A program made the translations under genes and the position numbers. This document shows, one piece after another, positions 25,461 to 37,700 of a DNA stretch of 64,000 nt. Location: the NCBI GenBank assembly GCA_964035795.1, contig OZ038322.1, positions 23,518,359 to 23,582,358 of the forward strand, in the 5' to 3' direction. Each line of letters opens with the position of its first letter. Position 1 is the stretch's first letter. The notes under the pieces were generated by a model, which saw only the letters and a list, made by a program, of their open reading frames with translations, was not told the origin of the DNA and did not search any database. Source of the stretch: Pterobdella sp. o SKG-2022. Taxonomy: Eukaryota > Annelida > Clitellata > Hirudinida > Piscicolidae.

Positions 25461-26934
25461 TTATGTTTCAACGATTGAATCCCAATCAAAGTTTTCTATA
25501 ATTTCATCGTCTTGAAAGGCATCATATTTATCCTCTAGTTTGAAGATTTTGTTGAATGAATCTGTTAGATCGACCATTTCATCCACATTGCCATTCAATA
25601 GCCCCAGTCTATCCATATCATCTGTTTTTAAAAGATATGACAATATTATCATGGTTTTGAGTCTTTTTAATTCCATATGCTCAAAATTTATAAAGCCTTC
25701 TCTGAGTCGAAGGCACATCCCAAAGTTATGCCTACAAACATGTATAGTTCACTTGGCGATGTGATTTAAAGCAGGTATTATTTTGGAAAAAAATTCTACG
25801 CAAGTCAAATGAATTTTTAAAATATCTCCTATTTTTCAAGAAGTTCTATGTGAATTCTAAAACCTAAGCCAATGAATAATTATGAGAAAAATACAAGCAA
25901 ACATATTAATTTGCATTTTCATTAACAAAGCTTATCGGTGTCACTGAAATGTCATTCTCAGATTTTCTATTCGTATACACATATGCTCGCCTAAAAATTT
26001 AGTTTAGTACAAATTTTTTAATCAAGCTTTTGCATCTCAGAATAAATTTAGGCTTAAAACTCCCAGGAAAGCTTGAAATATGGCTAATATTAATTATAAA
26101 ATATTTTTAAATTTGAAAATAAATGAAAAATATCGAACCTGTTTTGTAATTGGTGTATACTTGTTTGCACAGGTTGTCAAGTGATTTATCAAAAAACGAA
26201 GCTTGAGGTGAGTATGAGTCAGAGTTAGACAGGGAGTTTTGTATTTCAAGTATTTCTTTGGTTGGCTCCGGTGTTCCATAATCGCTTCTGAAAGTATCAA
26301 AGTTTTCTTCGTTCATAACTGCTTCCATTTTCAAAATCGAATAATCGCTTTTTTCGCTTCCAGTGTTAGAGTCTTCATTGCTAAAATTGAAACCATTTAA
26401 ATAATTCATTTCTTGTTTCATTGCGCCATTCTCAATAACATTTATTTCACGCTTTGAAATGGATTTAGGAAGAAATAAAGTTCTGTTTGCTTTCTTAGAA
26501 TTCAAAGCTGAATAACGATAATCAATTGTCCATAAGGACCCCTTTCCAGGTCTTTCAGGCGGTCTCTTTACTCTTCGGAAACAACGATGCAATGACAAGT
26601 TGTGTCTAACAGAATTTTTCCAGCTTGAAGGTTTACAAGTATGAAAATACGAATGAGACGCAGCTATGGATCGATAAATCTCACTCAAACTCATCATTCC
26701 CGTCTCGGAAGATTCAAGAGCTCTCATTATCAACGTCGAATAACTCAAAAGAGGCTTACGGCTTTCTCGTGCGTTAGTTTCGTTGTTCAAACATTTGTTG
26801 CAGTCGAGGACAAACTTTTTAACCGTTTCATCATTTTTGTCTTTGGAGTTTACTTCCTTTTTTAAATTTTTTAAACTTATTAATTTTTGATTGAGCCAAC
26901 CGATATCTGTTAAACTGCATTCTAATTCAGCCAT
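25461..26934 (-). CDS. divergent forkhead (Fox) transcription factor
   Basis: Exon 1 runs from the ATG at 26934 to a GT donor after 26139. The forkhead domain lies at about residues 61-150: LLSYSTLIMRALESSETGMM, SLSEIYRSI, SSWKNSVRHNLSLHRCFRRV (recognition helix WKNSVRHNLSLH intact) and GKGSLWTIDYRY. A C-terminal exon at about 25731-25461 is rich in acidic residues (LEDKYDAFQDDEIIENFDWD), as in an activation domain. The phase of these two exons does not fit directly (phase 1 donor, phase 2 acceptor), so an unseen small exon or a different border is likely. Wing residues recall FoxN or FoxJ2/3 types, but helix 2-3 (SHSYFHTCKPSS) is unusual. I do not assign a subclass. It would bind DNA in the nucleus. 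Confidence 0.8.
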
Positions 26935-27446
26935 TTTGAAAGAAATACATTATGCACAATTCCTAGCCCAAATGAATGATTCATTCTCTTCAAAGTTTAC
27001 ATTGGCAACCTCTAGGAAACTTACGTCATGAAGCTTGGCTCAGATGTACGGTGGTTTTTCTAAAAATCTTTCAAAAGAAAAAAACGTTCGTGAAATTTGT
27101 TTCAAGTATTACAACTAATAATAGTAAAAAAAACTTCCATAGAAAATAAAACAAAGCATATTGTAATGAAAGCGATGAATTAAAGATGAGAAAATATACT
27201 TAAATAACACGTGCTTTCTCTTAGTGGATAGGGTTTGTGAGCCAAGTCTTACCATATGCATTTATTTTCGAGTCATCTATATCATAATTGAACTTTTATG
27301 AAACTTCAAATTGAAAAAAAACAGAATTTTATTGATCAAATCAAAATAAAAGTTAAAATAATATGAAATATAAAAATGCCAAAATTCGTTTATAAAATTT
27401 TTTTTTAAAATAGAGAAATTTTTTATATTTTATCAAAAATATGACA
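26935..27446. other. spacer between Fox and STK11IP genes
   Basis: Nothing coding recognised. It must hold the Fox promoter and the STK11IP 3' end; no clear TATA box or poly(A) signal was picked out. Confidence 0.45.
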
Positions 27447-30400
27447 TTATCTTGTGAGTTTCTTTGGTAAAACTTCGTAATCTTTACCACTAGTTACATA
27501 ATTACCTGATGACGTCAGCGACTCTTCTCTGTTGAAATAATTAATAATGAAAAACATATTTATATTTTCAACGGAATTAATTAAAAGTAAAAAAGCATTG
27601 TAATTGTTAGAAGAGAAATTTCAAATCGTGTCCCATAAATTTGGAAAATAACAATGAAACTGTTGAAACAAAAGTTCTTATATGCAAAACCACAAAACCT
27701 AACCTAATACTAAAGAGTTATAGTTGATGATTTTTATAAAATTAATACCGTGCCACCAACTTACAAAATCTAAACAAAATAATTCAAAACAAAAAATTTT
27801 TTTTAGTCTTTTGTCAAAAAAAATCCCTCACAACAAGCTGACATGAATAAGAACATAAAAAAGATGATGGTGATGATCTCAAATCATATAAAACTCATTA
27901 AACTCACTGTAGATGAGTGGCCTTGGCCGGTGAAAGGGCGGGCAGTTGGCTAGGAAGGAGATGAGAAGTTTTGGAAGGCTGCTTTTTGGTATTGTTATCA
28001 TTGGCATTTCTTTCTACAACCAGATCACTACTGCACTTGCTACATGTCAAACGTTTGGGCTTTTGAGCTGCAGTTTGGTTGGTTGAAGTGGAGTTTTTTA
28101 TACATTTATTTGAGTTAACAACTTGAATTAAAAAAAAGGATTTATTTCAAAATTTTTAAAACAACACATCTAGAAACACAATTTTGAGCGACCCGGTGAT
28201 TGTCACATAAATCTAGTTGGTTATAACTACCGAACTTTACTTAAGCCACTACGTTTGAAATATTAGATTATTTGGACCCCTTTGTGCTAAATAATTAATA
28301 GTTTAGAATATATTTTTGAGTTGTTAATAATTATCTTCCGGTTTTATATTCTTAGGTTGGTTATTATTACTTTCCGGTAATTAAAATGCTCTAGTATTTC
28401 CGAAATTGGTGGTATATAAGGGATGAAACTTGTGAGGCTTTATTCAAGTGTATCGTTTTAGTATTGATAATGTTGGATTACATGTGGGTATTGATGTTAA
28501 TAAATTTCTATTTTTATGAAGATTTTTTTTACATAAAAACCTGTGATCAACCTAATAAAAAGACCTCTGGTGCTTTCAAATGAAAAACCAAAATTAGTAT
28601 TGACTGATTAAGTATAAAGAGTTCTAGAAGTAGGTGAAGTTGGAATATTTTGACTTCACTCCCTCATTCAATAGAGCCATATGATACTCATCACGTGAAC
28701 ATTCAACATTGCAGCCTTTATTTCCTCAACATATGATGATGATGCGTCCTTCGAGGGCGAAGACGATCACAACTTCTATTCCTCGGATCTGTGAGTGCGA
28801 AGGTGGCTGGTCAGACCATTCTTTGCACTAAATTGCCTTGAGCAGTGTGGACAGGGATACGCTAAAGTAGAAAAGGCAGTACTCTTATTTTGCGACGCTG
28901 GCGTTTTTGCTCTTGCTCTTCCACACGTCTCGCTTTAAAGCTCGACACACCACTGGAAACAGTGCTGCACCAGAAAGTCCGGTCTCGAGCTATTTCTTCC
29001 CAGGTGTCCGGATCAATGTTGCAATGTTTTAAAAAAGCCTTCAGTGTATCCTTATATCGCTTCCTCTGACCTCCAAGAGTACTTCTGTGTCGGGCACTTT
29101 GTCCTGCCAACGGATGCGAAGCAATTTCCGAAGGCATCGCATGTGGAAAGTGTTCAGCTGTCTGGCGTGACGACTATACACAGTCTATGTTTCGCATGCG
29201 TATAGTAATGTAGGAAAAATGATTGCACGGTACGCTTTCAGCTTGGTCAAAACGCTGATCCCTCTTCTTTCCCACACCCTCTTTCTTAGTGTGCCGAAGG
29301 CTGAGCTGGCTCTTGCGATTCTGTAGAAAACCTTTGTCGATACTGATAGAATGTGACAATGTGCCTCCGAGGTATATGAACTTTTTTGCCACTGTAAGCT
29401 TTTCGCCGTTGACTGTGATAACTGGCTCTTTGTAGGGAGCTTTAGGAGCCGGCTGGTACATCACTTCAGTTTTCTTGATACTTATTGTCAAGCCAAAGTT
29501 GTCACAAGCTGTGGCGAACCTCAACATATAATACATCATCAACTAACCAAGAAGAAGTTTAGTCCTGAAGTGTAGTTGTTGGGTGCACCCTAAGCTGGCC
29601 AGCTCAACATCCTCCTTCAACCACACGTAGCCACAACGTAAGCATTCCATCTTTTGAATGAACATTACAAAACTATTGCTAAGTCTTCATTTTTATCTCT
29701 CAATAACATAAATGTTTTCATCAGACCGAACAGAACATAAACTCGGCCAACATCATCGTCAAAGGACAAACTAATGGAACAGACTTGTGTTTTGGAAGGA
29801 GTAGATGAGAGGAAGGGAGAAAAGTGTTGCACAAGCTGCTTAATGGTTTCCTTGTCTGCTTCAATTCTTCTCTTCTTCGACACTCCGAACCACACCTTCA
29901 ACTCCTCATTTGAATTCTTTTGGAGCTGTGTGTTTACATTGACAAAATAATAAAATGAATTGATAAACAAAAAATAAATGAATTAGATGTGATTGAATCG
30001 TTTACAAAAAACCTTAGCGAGTGTTTTGAGGTCAAATCTTTCTCGTTTTCCTTCTCCAAGCACCATAAGACACTCAACTTTGAAGACCAAGGTACAAGGA
30101 GAACGTGGTTTTGTTTGATGGGAGAAAATATCGAAGTTACTGACATTGAAGCTTGGGTTGTTTTTGATATCTGTTCCAATAAAGTAAAAACAATAAATTC
30201 ATGTGATAATGAAAAGTATCAGATTATATACGCTTAAAGAACTGATAATCCCGTTAATCAAACCTTCTTTAACCGTTTCATCATCCTCATCACTTTCTTC
30301 ATCTTCCTCCTTCTCCTCTTCTGCCTCATCCTCATCATTGATATAATTGACATCGCATATTTCAGACAAAAGTAAATAAAGTTGAGGATGATTTTTATTA

Positions 30401-33400
30401 AGCAATGGCACACAATTGTCTGTTTGAACATCCCTCTGCGACCACTGCTGCTTTTAATATAATTGCTTGTTACCCTCAATTATAAGATATATTACTATAA
30501 GTAAGTTAATTTTTTAGAAGCATCAATTTTTTTTAGTGATTCAAGTTTTATTTAATATTACTAAAAGTGAAATAAAATGTACAAATTATCGTATATTACT
30601 TGTTGGTCTTGGTAGGGAAAAAGTTTGACTTCACTTATAGTGGATTTAAGGTGGGAAGAAGGTGTCTCAGGTGATTCTGATCTCAACTGTGGTGATGCAT
30701 GGTGTGTTAAGGAGGATGTTAACAAACTTTCAGTGATGTCATCATCGTCGTCTCCATCATCATCTGTGAGGTTGTCGATAATATAACGTTGAATACTGAT
30801 GATTTATGATAAGATTGTACTTATCGAAAATTTTAGTTTTTTTCAAATAAATGTATCAGAAATTCCTCATAAAAAATTGAAAATAAGAAGTTATTCAAAT
30901 AATATAACGTTAAATACATTTTTCAAAAGAGCATATTAACATAGAGTATTTTGAAAGTTACAAATGCTAATTAAATCATCAAAAAATTGAAATCAACCAT
31001 TTTTGCACAAAGGAAAGTTTGTCACGATTCGAGCTTTTTTCTTCTTCCTTTTCCTCTGCAACGAGGATGAAGAAGCCGATGTATTGATTGATGAAAATTC
31101 AGAAGGTGGCAATGTTTTGAAAGTTCGAGTGAGTTCCTGTTGTCTTTGACGGGTAGAAGCTAAGAAGCTGTTATCGATGCTGGGAAGAAGCTCGTCTTCG
31201 TGAATATGGGGTCTGGAGAGCACCTTTTGACGCTCCTGCTTGCTCAGTGCCAATCCATCTACTTGCACCTAAGAGAGTTTGAATGGTTAGAAAATTTATA
31301 TAGAGTTAGTTTAAATATATACTTAAATACCTGGAAACATCCAAGTTATAATTTGCTTTTGAAAATTGAAAACAAAAAATTTTCTAAAAACACGTATAAA
31401 GTGAAACACCTTATGTACATTATCAAACATCAGAAGAGTACTTACATGATGAATGGCTGCGGAGTGCAGGTTGTTGAGAACCTTGTTGCGGTACATTGGT
31501 GATGAAGATATTGTATTGCCTGCCAACATCAGCTGGAGAAGGTATATGCTTTTTATTAAAGTCTCACTCATTGATTATAATAAGTTATAAAAAGTATTGT
31601 GCACAATAGAGGGATAACTTGTTGTAGGGAGCTGAGAGTCTGAATAGGTGCAAGGGAGGAGAAGGTCATGATGAGGTTGTGTGACAGATTCAAATACTCA
31701 AGTGTGCTCAAATTGTTCAACCCTGATCGATAAAATCATTTTTATTTTCTCAATCATTCAATTCATCAATCTACAAAATCCTTTTTATAGCCCCAATTTA
31801 GATGACTCAGTATCACTTAATCTATAAATCCAAACCTTTGATAGATTGCAGTAGATTGAACTGCAGAGAAAGATGGGTGATGGATGGGAGATAAGAAAGA
31901 GGTAAGAGGCAGGTAATATTGTTGTATGACAGATCTATCATCTTCAGATTATTCAGGTACTGTGAAAAGTCCAATTATTAATAATGAAGTTTGCATGTAG
32001 TGAACAAATAAGTCACCCACAAGTTAACTATCGAAAAAAAGTAATTCCAAACTAATATTAGAAAATGTAGTCTTATTTATGAAACATTTTATTTAACAAA
32101 AGTCGTTTTAGATATTTGAATTTGAAGAGACAAAATTTTTGAAAGACTCTAACTCGAAAGCGTATATAAGTATGTCAATAATTAAGATTTAACCTTAAAA
32201 AGCCGTTTATTTTAAAAAATACCTCCTTTTTATAACTTAAGCTATGATCCCTGAAGGCAATACTGACATCTTCCAGGTCAATACTGGCGTCTTACAAGAG
32301 GACCCACTCGCCCCGTTTCTTTTCATCATTTGCTTAGATTATACTCTCAGCACCTCAATTTTTCCTCCAGATGGATTAACTCTTAAGAGAAAAGGAAGTC
32401 GTAGAGTCCCTCCCGAGAAACTCGCCGAACTTGCATTTGCCGACGATATCGCTTTGATGGAAGATACGATCAACAAAGCTGAGTCTCTTCTCCACAAAAT
32501 CGAGACTGCAACTCAAAAAATAGGTCTCTTCTTTAATGCAAGCAAGACTAAAGTAATGTATTTCAATCTTTCTGTAGAGTCATATTCATGCTATGAATGG
32601 TGACGAAATTGAAAAGGTTGATGATTTTCTTTATTTGGGAGGTTACACCAACTCTTCTCAAAATATCAACACCCGAATTGGAAAATCATGGAGCACTCTC
32701 AACTCTAGAAAAAATCTGGAGCTCTCACATTACCACAGAAACGAAAGTTAAGATTTTTAAATCTACTGTTGAGTCCATACTGCTATATGGGTGTGAATCC
32801 TGGGTAATGACCAACGCTGCAGTGAAGAAAGTTGATGGCACCTACACTCGCATGCGCCGAAGAACCGCCTATCAAATGCTCAGCTATATGGTCAAATTCC
32901 AAAGTTCTCTACCATAATCAAAAAGAGACGGTTAGCGCTTGCTGGACATGTAGCTTGACACAACGAGCCCGCAAAAATTCTGTTGTTCTGGACGCCGAAA
33001 GAGTGTCGTAGAAGAGGTCGTCCGAGTATAACACTGAAAGACGTACTTCAAAAAGACACAGGGTTGACTTCTAACGAATTACGTACTGCTATGGCTGATA
33101 GACAGATATGGAGAAAAAATTACGTCATGTCACCGAAATGAAAATCGGAAGCACTACTACTAATCTATCATATGAACATAGTAATGTGAAATAATGGCTA
33201 AACCTTGAGAGCAGGACTTATGTGGTTGATCCGATTGTTTGAGAGGTTAAGGTACTCCAGGTTTGTTAACCGAGTCTGTTGAAAATTTAATAGGGTTTAT
33301 ATAGTTTTAAAAATTAAAGTCATCATTAAATTGAACTCAGAAAAAATTGAAATATAATAAAGATAAATAATTAGAAGATTAAATGTGAAGAACTAAACTA

Positions 33401-34368
33401 TAGTTCGGTCAATCTCTTTTATCAAGTTGCTTCCCAAATTGAGTACTTCTAGGTTATAATCTTCTGCTCCATCCTCATTTTCAATGTCAATCAGTTCACT
33501 TGTCGTATCCTGCTTATCTTCAGACAAGACCTCCTTTTGATGAGATGATGATAGTTTATTTCAGTATCTCAAAGTTTTGTTTCTTAAATAAATTTCAATT
33601 CACCTTTATACATCTTATTTGGCAATGATTCAGTGAAAGATGAAAAATGGAAGGCAGAACAGTGTTTAGATGAGAAACTTTGCTGAATGGAATGTTCTGG
33701 AGACTCAAAGTTTTCAAACCTGGGAAAAAATTTTACTAATAAAGAACCTTTAAAAATTATTACTAATTTGAATTATTTTAAGGCCATAACTTTTTTATAA
33801 TTTTACTAACAAGTAGTTTATTAATCATTTCAACACTCAAAATAGTAGTTCAAACTTATAATATAACCTGTAAAAAACTGAAGTGAAATATTTAAGTTAG
33901 ATGACTTTTTTTCAGTTGCATTCTTTATTATCTGCAGTTTTTATATTATTTTAAAATAAATATTTTTTTATTGAATAAATGGAAATATTTTAAATACTTT
34001 GAGTCGACTGAGATGAGAAACTTGATGAGCCAAGGCTCGTAGCTGTTTGAGAGATGAAGTTGATTCCATATCCTCATCTCCATCGAAATATTCTCCTTCT
34101 TTATCAACCATCCATTGAAACAATTCACTCAGTAGAGTGGCCTTATAAACGTTAAAATTATTTCAGATATAACAAATATTTAGGCATAGTTGGATCTTTA
34201 AAAACTTACTTGAGCATGAGTCAATATTATTTGGAGTTCATTCTTAGTAAGAGTTTTCGCAGATTTTTTATAATCTGAATGAAATTTTGATATATATCAA
34301 AAGTAAATTCCAACATGAAAATTACGATTACCTCTGAAAAACGTAACGAACAGCTGTAGAGAAGTCAT
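27447..34368 (-). CDS. STK11IP: STK11IP (LKB1-interacting protein 1), LRR protein
   Basis: Start ATG at 34368 (MTSLQLFVTFF), with exons 34368-34332, 34274-34210 and 34141-33998. Then come leucine-rich repeats: KTLSLQNIPF (about 33710), EVLNLGSNLIKEIDR, LEYLNLSNNRINHISPALK (about 33260), MIDLSYNNITCLLPL, LEYLNLSHNLIMTFSSL and LQLMLAGNTISSSPMYRNKV, then VDGLALSKQERQKV. Charged linker exons (30600-31275) and a strongly acidic stretch (about 30300) follow. A PH-like region with VCSISLSFDD leads to a zinc-ribbon split between exons: ECLRCGYVW (29650) and LTCSKCSSDLVVE (about 28030). Likely last exon is 27528-27447. Domain order equals STK11IP, which binds LKB1 kinase. The distal C-terminal region of vertebrate STK11IP is missing. 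One frame break at 29651-29673 needs a 23-nt intron or an assembly error. Some early junctions were not resolved. Confidence 0.85.
28776..29545 (-). mobile_element. non-LTR retrotransposon fragment ending in a C2H2 finger
   Basis: Minus strand: FGLTISIKKTEVMYQPAP, ITVNGEKL, KFIYLGGTLSHSISID, then after an internal deletion GQRKRYKDTLKAFLKHCNID, DTWEEIARDRTFW, and a terminal CPHC..FSAKNGLTSHLRTH zinc finger with stop at 28776. This is a widespread animal LINE C-terminus. It is inserted in the STK11IP intron between the two halves of the zinc-ribbon, same orientation as the gene. The RT core is absent and frames are broken. Confidence 0.85.
30803..30890 (+). repeat. dispersed AT-rich repeat copy
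   Basis: gataagattgtacttatcgaaaattttag followed by aaataaatgtatcagaaattcctc matches the copies at 20285, 25176 and 55715. It lies in an STK11IP intron. Confidence 0.6.
32230..33145 (+). mobile_element. non-LTR retrotransposon RT fragment in STK11IP intron
   Basis: Plus strand: QVNTGVLQEDPLAPFLFIIC, LAELAFADDIALMEDTINKA (catalytic FADD intact), ETATQKIGLFFNASKTKV, then a frame shift, VESILLYGCESWVMTNAAVK and a C-terminal end ELRTAMADRQIWRKNYV. It is antisense to STK11IP. Same lineage as 7870-8880, but better preserved around the active site. The 5' half of the element is missing. Confidence 0.88.
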
Positions 34369-34711
34369 TTGATTAATTTAAAAGTACATGTTTTATCTAA
34401 AAGTGATTTGGGTACATAATACACACATTCATAAAGTTTTTTAATACATTGTTTTATTTTTAAAAAATTAAATTTTACATAAAAAATTTTATTTTTATAA
34501 AAGCTGAACATTTTTTTGGATTTTTCATTAGATGCACTATTTTAAAAAAAGCTCACTTTTTGAAAAAGTATCTGGAGATTTAAAATTTAAAATTTGTACA
34601 TAAAAAAAAATAGTTTTTAAGGGATAGTTGCTTTTTTAAACATATTTTTTATTTAAATTTCGTTTTTGTTTTCTATAAATATTCAAAAAACTAGTGTTAT
34701 TTAAACCAAAT
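34369..34711. promoter_or_regulatory. divergent intergenic region, STK11IP and BORA
   Basis: Only about 340 bp separate the STK11IP start (minus) and the BORA start (plus). The region is almost pure A/T runs without a TATA consensus at a suitable distance. A shared bidirectional promoter is inferred from the spacing only. Confidence 0.45.
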
Positions 34712-37700
34712 ATGCATGCTACTCCAAACCGAAAAGTCTCAAAAAAGCACGATAATAAGCCTAAGTTTATATCTTCTTCACTTAGCAATACTTCACACTT
34801 ATTATCTTCAACAATGGCTCCACACAATCAACAAAATAGTCATCATCAAACTCCAATAAAATCTAAAACTGCATTGTATAATCCTTTTGACGTGCAATTG
34901 GAGCATTTAAAAAATCACATCTGTAGTCCCAACGTGTTTGCAGCTATGACACCAGCCAAGGTTTCAAAATTGTATTTTCTATAATTTAATGTAATGCGGT
35001 TTTTATAAAGCGCTTTTCCTTATAGATCAAAGCGCTTGCTACAGATTTAATGTAGCGAGAACACACTGTGGTACAGGTGCTAATTATACTTACCATACAA
35101 AAATATAGCTTTAATTAATTATTTTTGAGAAGCAAAAGATTCAACTTTATTTATATTTAATGAATTAAATTAAATAATTATGAACAATACAGGGGTCTCC
35201 AGTCTTCAAATGGAGTATTGAAGATATTTCCATTATAAAACCAACTGAAATCAATGACCCTCACCACTCTGACCCTCTTTACCATCAGTCAGTTCTTATC
35301 TCAATTTTTTATATCATTCATCGGCTAACTAAATTTTCAAGTTGAAAATTTGACCAATGATAGCTTGACTAAATTTAGCAACTTTTTATTCCATTTTCAA
35401 ATATATTATAGATGTTTGCATGAAAATTTTCAAAAATAAGCTAATTTCATCATGAATTATTGAAACATTGATCAGCACTGAAGAGGAAGATACTCAACAC
35501 TTCATCAATCACTACTTCAATAACAACATCATTGAACCTTCTCCGTGGTCTTCTAAAAATAATGAACCCCATCTCAACACACGTTATTCATTTTTATTAA
35601 TATTTTCAATGGCTCATCAGTGTTTAAGCTCACCATGTTGAATCCCAGTTTTTATAATTCAATTGAAGTGTCTGTCTTTGGTGAATGAAATAGGGATTTG
35701 ATTTTAATTTTGTATCTTTTTTAATTATAGGACTGATAAAATTCATACAAGCTTCAAGAATGTTCAACCAAATGCAGGTTGCACTCAAACCACCATCAGC
35801 ATTCCACCCTCCATTGACCTCATCCAGTTATTAGGTTGTTACAATTTTTATTCTACTTCAAAACATAAAATGTATTATAAAAATAAAATTTTCCACGATT
35901 TATTTAATAACTATCAAATTTTCAATATATCTAGTTGATTCCTAAATATAAATTCAATAATTGCACTATATTTGCGCCTTAAGAAACTTACTTGCAACAA
36001 AACCTCAGTTAAACTGATGACTGGTTTTTGCATTCATCCACCATGAGGTAGGTGCAAAGGATTGAGAGATGAGCATTTTTTCTTGTGATTATAAATGCCT
36101 TGTGGTTTGAAGTTCAGCCTGCAGTATTGACACTTTATGCTTGGACATTGCTAATAAATAGATGTTTTTTAGCTTCATTGTGTCAGTGACATTTTTCAAG
36201 TTGAGGCTAAACTTAGTTTCTCAAACTTGTTGCATTCCAGCATGCTATGTATGTCTTCTCAACCTTTTCTCTTGAAAATATGGTGTGGTTCTTTCTGACT
36301 TGTCAGCAGTACTGTGGTTTATTTGTGCTTGGTTTTTCATGCTTTTTATGAAATTTGGTGTATAAGTCATGCAATTAGGCTTTAGTCAGCTGTGTGTTTC
36401 TTTTTAATTCGCTGAGTTTCACCAGTGAAGTACTTTATTTGCATTAAAAAAAACTTTTTTGTTTTCAAATTTTGAAAAAGTTTTTTGACCAATTTTAAAG
36501 ACTATTAATTTTTTTTAACAACTTATGCAACTTTTTAACAAAAAATTTCTTCTTTGCCAACTATAAAATTTCAAAAAACACCAAGCTTCTAAACACGTTT
36601 TGCAGTTCACACACACACACACTCACACAAACATACTAAACAGGCCGAGAGTACTGCATAGGGGATGAAGAGTTGAGCAGCATGATGTGTAATGTTGACA
36701 GTGGGGGCAACTCATCCCTCAGGCGCAAACTCTTTCCCCACCATAAGTTGGTGACAGCTTTTGAAGGCTTTTATTATGATATACAGCTTATTATTATTGT
36801 TATTTCTAATGTAACTCGAATTATATAATCTAAATTAATTATTAATCATAATAAACCAATCATTTTTTTGGAATTAAATTAAAATTTGAGTTTTCTCTAT
36901 TTAAAACCTAATCACCTTGCAGTGAAGATAGTCCAGAGTTGACGGATAATGAAAGTAATAAGGAGAATGAGGATGTTGTTGAAGATCCTCCAGTAAAGAG
37001 AGTCATTGAGGTTGGATGATTCTAATGAGTTGTCATATTGAACAGGCCATTAAACCTTTCTGTGTTTTAACTCAATTGTTTGCTTATGGTTTATTACAAC
37101 TATTACAAGTTTCAAGCAGTTTTAATATTAAAAAATTTATTTTCCACCTAAATGCTATCTTGCCTTCAAAGTTTATCTTAAATTACAAATTCAGCTATGA
37201 AAAAACAATTTAATTTTATTTCGAGAGTTAGTATTTATTGTGTTGTATAATCTCATTAACACTTTCTCTTACCTACAGAACATATTTTCAATCTCCCCTG
37301 TCAAGACCCCATCACGGAAGTGCTCACTGCTGCAATCAGCACCCTTCGACTTTGATCTTTCCCCTATCGGTTTTGAACGTTATTTGAGCTTAATTACCGC
37401 ACTTTGAGTTTTTTTTTATACAGTTTGTATCAATTTAAAGCAATTGAAGCTTTTTCTAAAATTCTATGTTCAATTTTTGAAGTTTTTAAAAATCATTAAC
37501 TTATTAAATTCATTTCACCACCGCGTTTTGTTATAGGAAGTTTTGAACTTGTATTCACTTCTTCACTATTCAAAGTAAAATTTTTAAACCATTATTTGAG
37601 CGCAGCTTCAAGCAGCAACAGTGATAATGACGTTCATGAAGACACCAATGCATCCCTTATCAACGGTTTTATATTCAAATTCTATCGTTCATATCTGCCC

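Noticed and set aside
27506..27528. A 23-nt microexon with a GT donor after 27506 in STK11IP
   Set aside because: Reading through gives a simpler last exon that stays open to a stop at 27447; the needed intron would be only 16 nt.
36606..36630. CA-rich stretch as a regulatory Z-DNA element
   Set aside because: It is a short microsatellite in a BORA intron next to an acceptor, with nothing else to support a function.
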